From Clostridia bacterium (lineage in GTDB: Bacteria; Bacillota; Clostridia; Oscillospirales; CAG-272): 5,689 nt of DNA. The stretch's first letter is position 1, and each line of letters opens with the position of its first letter. Positions 1-5,207 of the stretch are shown one piece after another. The notes under the pieces are model-generated. The model was given only the letters and a program-made list of their open reading frames with translations, searched no databases and had not been told where the DNA came from. A program made the translations under genes and the position numbers. Location: NCBI GenBank assembly GCA_017960705.1, contig JAGCYR010000213.1, positions 1-5,689 of the forward strand, read 5' to 3'.

Positions 1-388
1 CCTTGACCGCCCGCATGTGCAGCTCGCGGGTCGCGATGATGCCCTTGAACAGGTCGGGATCGCCGGTTGGATTCGGCTGATGTACCAGCCCTTTGTAGCC
101 CTCGCCCGTCGTACGGGGCTTGTTGGTGTAGATGCGCGGGACGATCAGGATCTTGTCCTTCACTTTTTCCTGCACCGGGATCAGGCGCGTGATATAGTCG
201 ATCACGCTGTCCTCGTTGTCGGCGGAGCAGGGACCGATGATCAACGCCATTTTGTCACTCTTGCCGGCAAAAATGGCTTTCAGTTCGGTGAGCCGCCGCT
301 CGACGGTCTCCTCCATTTCGCGCGTGACGGGGTACATCTCCTTGGTTTCCATCGGGATCGGGAGTTTGCGTTTGAAGTTCATGTTCAT
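1..388 (-). CDS. aroF: DAHP synthase, type I (AroF/AroG-like), N-terminal part, cut by the left edge
   Basis: This is 3-deoxy-7-phosphoheptulonate synthase, the first shikimate-pathway enzyme. It condenses phosphoenolpyruvate with erythrose 4-phosphate in the cytosol. I translated 129 codons from ATG at 388; the rest lies beyond base 1. Visible motifs are IIGPCSADNED (residues 50-60, including the Cys54 of the GPCS metal/PEP-site motif), RIYTNKPRTTGEGYKG (85-100, with the PEP-binding Arg and the KPRTT loop), and GIIATRELHMRAVK at the cut end. The first ~45 residues are the short N-terminal extension of type I-alpha enzymes, not a chorismate mutase or ACT domain. The start is supported by AAAGAGGAA eight bases upstream. 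A second Met lies two codons downstream, and I prefer the first because of the spacing. The gene is last in the visible operon, 24 bases after tyrA. Any feedback inhibition cannot be judged from this fragment. Confidence 0.95.
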   Translation of the reverse strand, partial: MNMNFKRKLPIPMETKEMYPVTREMEETVERRLTELKAIFAGKSDKMALIIGPCSADNEDSVIDYITRLIPVQEKVKDKILIVPRIYTNKPRTTGEGYKGLVHQPNPTGDPDLFKGIIATRELHMRAVK

Positions 389-394
389 TTCGGG

Positions 395-403
395 TTCCTC
401 TTT
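395..403 (-). promoter_or_regulatory. Ribosome binding site of the DAHP synthase gene
   Basis: On the minus strand the 24-base gap after the tyrA stop contains AAAGAGGAA. Its GAGG core ends eight bases before the ATG at 388. The gap is too short for a promoter together with a terminator, so the gene is probably read from the same transcript as tyrA. Confidence 0.7.
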
Positions 404-412
404 CGGTCGGGT

Positions 413-1267
413 TTACTTGTTAAAATAGGCGCGGCGCTCGGTACTGAGTCTCATCTTCTCTCTTAACCCTTCGGCGTCGCCCTCGGCGAGCAGACGGCGC
501 ATCTCGGTAAACTCGGAGATGAAGAGGTCCATCTGCTTGAGCAGGTCGTCGCGGTTGAGTAAGAAGAGCTCGCTCCACATCGCGTCGTTGATGCGGGCGA
601 TCCGGGTCAGGTCGCGGAAACTGTCGCCGGTGTAGTCGACCAGGTGCCGGTTGTCGGAGCAGGTCATCAGCGACACGGCGATCACGTGGGTCAGCTGGGA
701 GAGGAAGCCGATCATTTCGTCGTGTTCCTCGGGCGACAGGACGCTGACCTTGCGGAAGCCGAGGATGCGCCCGAGATCCTTGCACCACTCGATCGCCTCG
801 GGGGTGTTTTTCTCGGTCGGGGTGACGATGTAGTTGGCGTTGTAGAAGATCCGCTCGTCGCTGTTCTCGACGCCGTAGACCTCGCGCCCCGCCATCGGGT
901 GGGAGGCGATGAACTCGACGTCGGGACGGAGCATCGCCTGAATATCGTAAACGATACAGCGCTTCACGCCGGTCACGTCGGTCAGCCGCGCGCCGGGTTT
1001 CAGGTACTGCTGATAGTCGCGGATCCACTCCTTGAACACGCCGGGATAGAGCGCGAACACCACCGCGTCCGCCTCCCCGACGAGCTTCGGGTCGACCTCG
1101 TGCGAGCCCGCGTCGATGATCCCGTGTTCCAGGGCGTAGTCAACGGTCTCTTTTCTTCTCGCCAGAGCGGTCACGCGGAAGCCGAGGCGCTTCAGCCCTT
1201 TGGCGTAGCTCCCGCCCATCAGTCCGAGCCCGACGATCAGTACGTTACTTTTCGATATCCATTCCAT
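413..1267 (-). CDS. tyrA: Prephenate dehydrogenase TyrA, without ACT domain
   Basis: This 284-residue enzyme oxidatively decarboxylates prephenate to 4-hydroxyphenylpyruvate, the tyrosine precursor. An N-terminal Rossmann fold shows VLIVGLGLMGGS (residues 9-20). The catalytic His is in SHPMAGREVYG (His123), and the helical C-terminal domain has TGDSFRDLTRIARIND with the usual Arg residues, followed by MWSELFLLN. At the end of the second strand the sequence is TALARRKE (33-40), with no acidic residue where NAD-specific enzymes usually carry one; two Arg suggest NADP use (inference). The protein ends soon after the dimerisation domain, so there is no C-terminal ACT domain and no fused chorismate mutase. 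The start at 1267 lies inside aroA (23-base overlap). It is supported by AGGTGGAG seven bases upstream and by the lack of another Met before the glycine motif. The stop is TAA. Confidence 0.96.
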   Translation of the reverse strand: MEWISKSNVLIVGLGLMGGSYAKGLKRLGFRVTALARRKETVDYALEHGIIDAGSHEVDPKLVGEADAVVFALYPGVFKEWIRDYQQYLKPGARLTDVTGVKRCIVYDIQAMLRPDVEFIASHPMAGREVYGVENSDERIFYNANYIVTPTEKNTPEAIEWCKDLGRILGFRKVSVLSPEEHDEMIGFLSQLTHVIAVSLMTCSDNRHLVDYTGDSFRDLTRIARINDAMWSELFLLNRDDLLKQMDLFISEFTEMRRLLAEGDAEGLREKMRLSTERRAYFNK

Positions 1268-2453
1268 GTTCGATCTCCACCTTGATATTTACGGATTGCA
1301 GTTGGTTAAAGAAATCGGGGTAGCTCTTGGCGACGGCTTCGATCCCCTCGACGGTCCCGCCGAGGCGCGAGAGCAGGACCGCCGCCGCCATCACGATCCG
1401 ATGATCGTTGTGCCCCAATAGCGGCGCGTTCGGCGTTTTTGCGCCGCACCCGACCGCGATCTCGTTCTCCGCGATCCCGACCGCGACGCCGCATTTGGCA
1501 AGTTCGGTCTTCATCGCCCGTCCGCGGTCGCTTTCCTTGATCGCGAGGCGGCGCGTGCCGGTGAATCGCCCGCCGTGACGGAGGGCGGCGTGGGCGAAGA
1601 GGACGGGGGCGAGGTCGGGACAGTCGGAAAGGTCGATCTCCGCAAAGCCGCGGTCGAGTTCCGCAAGGAGGTTCGCGACGCGGCGGTCGCCCTGCAAGCT
1701 CTCGGGATCGAGCCCCGTGACCGGGACCCCGAGCGAGAGGAAGGGCGCGGCGTTTGACCAATCGCCCTCGACGGTGACGTCGCGGGGGGAGTAGGTCTGC
1801 CCGCCCGGGATCCGGACGGTCGTTGCGTCTGTTTTCTCCGCTTTCACGCCGAAGGCGGCGAGGGCGGCGAGGGTCATATCGATATAGCTCCCGCTCTCGA
1901 CGGGAGGGAGCAGACGGATCACGCTGTTGCGGTCAAGCAGGGGCAGAGCGAAGAGCAAACCGGAAACGAACTGGGAGCTGACGTCGCCGGGGATCGCGTA
2001 TTTGCCGGGCGTGAGTTTGCCCGACGCGCGGACCGCCGTTTCGGTTTTGGCAAGCGAGAAGCCCTTTTCCTTCGCCAGCGCCTCGTAGACCGAGAGCGGG
2101 CGGGAGAGAAGCTTTGCGCTGCCCGTGAGGGTCGCGGTGTTTCCGGAGAGCAGACAGAGCGGCAGAAAGAAACGCAGGGTGCTCCCGCTTTCGCGGCAGG
2201 GAAGACGGACGTCCGTTATTCTGCGCGGGTCGGCGCCGTATACGGTCGCGACGCCGCCGTCAAGCTCGATCTTTGCGCCGAGGGCGGTCAGGCAGTCGAT
2301 CGTCGTAGACACGTCCTCCGACTTGGCGATCCCCGACACGCGGCTGACGCCGTTTGCAAGCCCCGCGCAGATCAGCAGGCGGTGCGCCACGCTCTTGCTC
2401 GGGGGCGCCTGAACCGCGCCGTTCGGCGTCGAGGGGGAGAAGACCGCTCTCAT
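1245..2453 (-). CDS. aroA: EPSP synthase (3-phosphoshikimate 1-carboxyvinyltransferase), compact form
   Basis: AroA transfers the enolpyruvyl group of PEP to shikimate 3-phosphate; it is the target of glyphosate. The 402-residue product carries the family motifs in order: PPSKSVAHR (17-25, substrate-binding Lys20, Ser21, Arg25), ESGSTLRFF (88-96, PEP/glyphosate loop), SRPLSVYEAL (Arg118), GDVSSQFVSGLL (156-167), EGDWSNAAPF (229-238), the Asp of CPDLAP (Asp280), KESDRGRAM (Glu307, Arg310), NDHRI (Arg352) and AKSYPDFF (Lys376). All expected active-site residues are present. It is shorter than the E. coli enzyme (427 residues), mainly because the stretch between QGDRR (254-258) and Asp280 is about 17 residues shorter. 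A tail of about 14 residues after NQLQSV has no counterpart that I recognise. The ATG at 2453 overlaps the aroQ stop as ATGA; its upstream sequence (GGTGACGG) is only a weak ribosome binding site, consistent with coupling to aroQ. Confidence 0.97.
   Translation of the reverse strand: MRAVFSPSTPNGAVQAPPSKSVAHRLLICAGLANGVSRVSGIAKSEDVSTTIDCLTALGAKIELDGGVATVYGADPRRITDVRLPCRESGSTLRFFLPLCLLSGNTATLTGSAKLLSRPLSVYEALAKEKGFSLAKTETAVRASGKLTPGKYAIPGDVSSQFVSGLLFALPLLDRNSVIRLLPPVESGSYIDMTLAALAAFGVKAEKTDATTVRIPGGQTYSPRDVTVEGDWSNAAPFLSLGVPVTGLDPESLQGDRRVANLLAELDRGFAEIDLSDCPDLAPVLFAHAALRHGGRFTGTRRLAIKESDRGRAMKTELAKCGVAVGIAENEIAVGCGAKTPNAPLLGHNDHRIVMAAAVLLSRLGGTVEGIEAVAKSYPDFFNQLQSVNIKVEIEHGMDIEK
1275..1282 (-). 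promoter_or_regulatory. Ribosome binding site of tyrA, inside the aroA coding region
   Basis: AGGTGGAG on the minus strand lies seven bases before the tyrA ATG at 1267 and within the last codons of aroA. It fixes the tyrA start upstream of the aroA stop and so supports the 23-base gene overlap. Confidence 0.65.
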
Positions 2454-2881
2454 TTGCCGTCACCGATCAGAACGTCCATCGCTTCAAGGTACCCCTTCAG
2501 CCCGTGGCCCGCGACCGTCGCGATACAGGCGGAGCGGATGAAGCTGACCTGCCGGAAGTCCTCGCGATTCGCCACGTCCGAGATATGCACCTCGACCGTC
2601 GGGATGCCGACCGCCTTGACCGCGTCGGGGAGCGCGACGCTGGTATGGGTGTAGCCGCCCGGATTGAACACGATGCCGTCGATCTCTCCGTACGCCATCT
2701 GGATCCGGTCGATCAGGTCGCCCTCGTGGTTGGACTGGTAGAGCGAGACTTCGACGCCGCGTTTTTCGGCGTGCTCCTTGACCATCCGGCAGAGATCGTC
2801 GTAGGTCTCCTTGCCGTAGATCTCGGGCTCGCGGACGCCGAGCATATTCAGGTTGGGGCCGTTCAGAACGAGCAGTTTCAT
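2450..2881 (-). CDS. aroQ: 3-Dehydroquinate dehydratase, type II
   Basis: This small dodecameric-type enzyme dehydrates 3-dehydroquinate to 3-dehydroshikimate by the type II (anti-elimination, non-Schiff-base) mechanism. From ATG at 2881 it is 143 residues, the usual family length. It begins MKLLVLNGPNLNMLG, with the active-site Arg17 and catalytic Tyr22 in VREPEIYG. SNHEGDLID (50-58) follows, then FNPGGYTHTSVAL (72-84; Asn73, His79) and the catalytic His99 in EVHIS. The usual Asn after HIS is Asp here, and the following residues VANRE differ from the common HARE form; I regard this as family variation. An in-frame ATG at 2896 would add five residues. I reject it because the ribosome binding site GGGAGA lies between the two ATGs and because family members start with this MK-hydrophobic strand. 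It overlaps both neighbours by four bases (ATGA). Confidence 0.97.
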   Translation of the reverse strand: MKLLVLNGPNLNMLGVREPEIYGKETYDDLCRMVKEHAEKRGVEVSLYQSNHEGDLIDRIQMAYGEIDGIVFNPGGYTHTSVALPDAVKAVGIPTVEVHISDVANREDFRQVSFIRSACIATVAGHGLKGYLEAMDVLIGDGK

Positions 2882-4113
2882 TTCAGTTTCTCCCATATTG
2901 CAAGAGCTGTATTTTCGGGGGTGCCGCGGACCGGGATCGTCACATCCGCCGCGTTTTCGTAGAGCGGGCGGCGGGCGTCGTAGAGGGCGCGGATCTTTTC
3001 TTTTTCGTTTGCGAGCGGGCGGTCGGAGGTCGGGAGCAGATCGCCGAGCGGACGGTCGAGCCAGACCAGAACGCCGTTGGATTTCAGCGCAGCTAGATTG
3101 TCCTCCCGCAGGATGGCGCCGCCGCCGGTCGCAAGGATCCGTCCGCCGGTCTCGGAGACGTCGCGGATCACGGCGGATTCCAGGTCGCGGAACGCGTCTT
3201 CGCCTTTGGTCGCGAAGATCTCGGTGATGGGCGCGCCGGCGCGTTTTATGATCTCCTCGTCGGTATCGACGAGCGTCCGTCCGAGCTTGTCCGAAAGCAG
3301 CCGTCCGAGGGTGGTCTTTCCGGAGCCCGGCATCCCGATCAGGACGATATTCTGCTTTTCAAAGAGAAGTTCGGCGTAGATCGTTTCGGTCACGGCGGGG
3401 TCGATCGGGGAATCCGTGAAGAGCTCCGCCGACTTCATCGCCTGCGCGACCAGCATATAGAGCCCGTTTTCCGCCGGGACGCCGAGCTTTTTCGCGTCGA
3501 GCAGCAGGCGGGTATTCAGCGGGTTGTAGATCGCGTCGACCACGCCGAGAAGCCGGGGAAAACGCGACAGATCGGCGGGCGACGATCCTGCGTGCGGGAA
3601 CATCCCGACCGGCGTCGTGTTGATCAAAAACTCCGCGTCGGCGTAATCGCGGTAGGCTTCTTCGTAGGTCACCGCGCCGTCTTTTCCCGTCCGGCTGACC
3701 CGCACCGCCTTTTTCGCGCCGAGGAACTTCGCCGCGGCGAGCGCCGCCCGGCTGGTACCGCCCGTCCCGAGGATCAGAACGGTCAAGCCGACGAGGTCGG
3801 GGCGCATCCGGCGGATGAGGGAGATCAGCCCCCAAACGTCGGTGTTGTCCCCCGAGAGTCTGCCGTTTCGGTTGACGATCGTGTTCACCGCCCCCACCTC
3901 GCGGGCAAGGTCGGAGAGTTCGTCAAGATAGGGGATCACGTCGGTCTTGTAGGGGATGGTCACGTTGATCCCGGCAAAGTCGCGGGCTTTCATAAACGCG
4001 TCGAGCTCCCCCTTTCGGATCTCGCGGAGTTCGTAGGGGTATCTGCCGAGTTTTTCGTGGATCTCGCGGGAAAAACTGTGCCCCAGTTTCTCCCCGATCA
4101 GTCCGTAGTTCAT
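2878..4113 (-). CDS. aroE-aroK: Bifunctional shikimate dehydrogenase / shikimate kinase (AroE-AroK fusion)
   Basis: This 411-residue protein joins two consecutive steps: NADPH reduction of 3-dehydroshikimate to shikimate, then ATP-dependent phosphorylation at the 3-hydroxyl. Residues 1 to ~250 are AroE. Shikimate-binding Ser13 and Ser15 are in LGHSFS, the catalytic Lys56 is in NVTIPYK, Asn77 is in AVNT, the catalytic Asp92 is in GDNTD, the nucleotide loop is GTGGTS (116-121), and SRTGK (140-144) is the probable NADP phosphate site. NTTPVGMFP and NGLYMLVAQA follow. Residues ~253-411 are AroK, with Walker A GMPGSGKTT (260-268), DTDEE (283-287), Arg309 in FRDLE, GGGA (330-333), Arg365 in the short lid SDRPLA, and Arg381/Arg382 in RRPLYE. 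The junction is continuous coding sequence with only a few linker residues and no start codon before Met261, so it is a true fusion. The frame stays open upstream to 4536, but that part is an arginine-rich shadow of aroC. ATG at 4113 has the family N-terminus, a GGGGGGA upstream, and an ATGA overlap with aroC. Confidence 0.95.
   Translation of the reverse strand: MNYGLIGEKLGHSFSREIHEKLGRYPYELREIRKGELDAFMKARDFAGINVTIPYKTDVIPYLDELSDLAREVGAVNTIVNRNGRLSGDNTDVWGLISLIRRMRPDLVGLTVLILGTGGTSRAALAAAKFLGAKKAVRVSRTGKDGAVTYEEAYRDYADAEFLINTTPVGMFPHAGSSPADLSRFPRLLGVVDAIYNPLNTRLLLDAKKLGVPAENGLYMLVAQAMKSAELFTDSPIDPAVTETIYAELLFEKQNIVLIGMPGSGKTTLGRLLSDKLGRTLVDTDEEIIKRAGAPITEIFATKGEDAFRDLESAVIRDVSETGGRILATGGGAILREDNLAALKSNGVLVWLDRPLGDLLPTSDRPLANEKEKIRALYDARRPLYENAADVTIPVRGTPENTALAIWEKLK
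2889..2894 (-). promoter_or_regulatory. Ribosome binding site that decides the aroQ start
   Basis: GGGAGA on the minus strand sits seven bases before the ATG at 2881 and inside the last codons of the aroK domain. The alternative ATG at 2896 lies upstream of it and has no comparable site, so the short N-terminus is favoured. Confidence 0.7.
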
Positions 4114-5207
4114 TTCGTCCCCCCGAGCCAATCGGCGCCGTACCGTCCCGCGAGCGCGTCGCAGAGCACCAGAGCCGTTACCGCGTCGACGACGGCGCGG
4201 GCGCGGTGGACGATCGCAGGATCGTGTCGACCCGGGATCTCGATCGCGGCGGCTTTCCCCGTGCGGAGGTCGACCGTTTCCTGCGGGCGGGCGATCGAGG
4301 GGGTGGGCTTGACGGCGCAGCGGAACAGGAGCGGCATTCCGTTCGAGATCCCGCCGTTGATCCCGCCGTTGCGGTTGGTTTTCGTGGCGACCCCGCCTTC
4401 TTTCGGTGTAAAGGCGTCGTTTGCCTCGCTCCCGCGCATATCCGACAGGGCGAAACCGTCCCCGAACTCGACGCCCTTGACGCCGGGGATCGAGAACAGA
4501 CCGTGGGAGAGCAGCCCTTCGAGCGTGTCGAACCACGGCTCGCCGACCCCCGCGGGCAGTCCGGTCACGACGGTTTCAAGCACGCCGCCGACGCTGTCAA
4601 GGTCCTCTTTTGCTTTCAGGATCGCCGCCTGCATTTTTTCCGCCGCCGCCCCGTCGAGGATGGGGAAGGGACGGTCGGAGAGGGAGGCGATATCCGCGTC
4701 GAGGTCGGCAAAACCGCGGTCGGGGATCCCTGCGAGCCGGGAGATATGCGTTCCGATCCCGATCCCGCGGTTTTCAAGCGCCCTCTCCGCGATCGCGCCG
4801 AGGGCGACCAGAGCCGCCGTTACGCGCCCCGAAAAGTGCCCGCCGCCGCGGTAGTCCGCAAAGCCGTGGTACTTGACGAAGCCGGTATAGTCGGCGTGAC
4901 CCGGACGCGCGAGGTCCCGGACGGCGTCGTAGTCGCCCGAGCGCACGTTTTGATTGGGGATCAGATGACAGAGCGGGGTGCCGGTGGTCCTGCCCTCAAA
5001 GACGCCCGAAACGATCTCGAACTCGTCTTCTTCGACGCGGGAGGTCGAGATCGCCCCCTGCGGGCGGCGGAGCGCCAGTTTCTTTGCGATCTTTTCGCGG
5101 TCGACCGGGATCCCCGGCGCCAGCCCGTCGAGCACCCCGCCGACGGCGGGTCCGTGGCTTTCGCCGAAAATGGTCGTCAGTACGTTGGTCCCGAACGTGT
5201 TTTTCAT
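4110..5207 (-). CDS. aroC: Chorismate synthase
   Basis: AroC removes phosphate from EPSP by a 1,4-anti elimination that needs reduced FMN, giving chorismate. The 365-residue protein matches the usual length. It opens with NTFGTNVLTTIFGESHG (conserved His18), then RRPQGAISTSR (47-57), the second conserved His104 in RPGHADYTG, and DYRGGGHFSGRVTAAL (118-133). Further on are GIGIGTHI, the SIPGVKGVEFGDGF segment, NGGINGGISNGMP and GRHDPAIVHRA near the end. In the FMN-site segment the common form GGGRSSARET is replaced by GGGHFSGRVT, which I recall from clostridial relatives. The frame is open to an ATG at 5237, but the family N-terminus, the GGTGGTGA upstream and the ATGA overlap with the aroB stop all favour ATG at 5207. 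The gene ends with ATGA into aroE-aroK. Confidence 0.97.
   Translation of the reverse strand: MKNTFGTNVLTTIFGESHGPAVGGVLDGLAPGIPVDREKIAKKLALRRPQGAISTSRVEEDEFEIVSGVFEGRTTGTPLCHLIPNQNVRSGDYDAVRDLARPGHADYTGFVKYHGFADYRGGGHFSGRVTAALVALGAIAERALENRGIGIGTHISRLAGIPDRGFADLDADIASLSDRPFPILDGAAAEKMQAAILKAKEDLDSVGGVLETVVTGLPAGVGEPWFDTLEGLLSHGLFSIPGVKGVEFGDGFALSDMRGSEANDAFTPKEGGVATKTNRNGGINGGISNGMPLLFRCAVKPTPSIARPQETVDLRTGKAAAIEIPGRHDPAIVHRARAVVDAVTALVLCDALAGRYGADWLGGTK
4118..4124 (-). promoter_or_regulatory. Probable ribosome binding site of aroE-aroK
   Basis: GGGGGGA on the minus strand lies four bases before the ATG at 4113, within the last codons of aroC. The match to the anti-Shine-Dalgarno is only purine-rich, not exact, so coupling to aroC translation through the ATGA overlap may matter more. 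Confidence 0.4.

Noticed and set aside
389..412. Possible promoter or terminator between tyrA and DAHP synthase
   Set aside because: The gap is only 24 bases, holds a ribosome binding site, and shows no hairpin followed by a T-run.
1852..1873. Short GC-rich tandem repeat (units near GGCGGCGAG)
   Set aside because: It encodes the alanine/leucine-rich helix LAALAAFG of AroA, so codon bias explains it without any separate element.
4114..4536. N-terminal extension of the AroE-AroK protein by about 141 residues
   Set aside because: The extension is arginine/proline-rich shadow translation of aroC. AroE family proteins start at the MNYGLIG sequence, and ATG at 4113 has the ATGA overlap.
3592..4854. 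Long plus-strand open frame of about 420 codons opposite aroE-aroK and aroC
   Set aside because: It lies opposite two certain genes, has no recognisable domain, and is the expected antisense openness of GC-rich coding DNA. The adjacent plus-strand frames at 4206-5345 and 644-1285 are rejected for the same reason.
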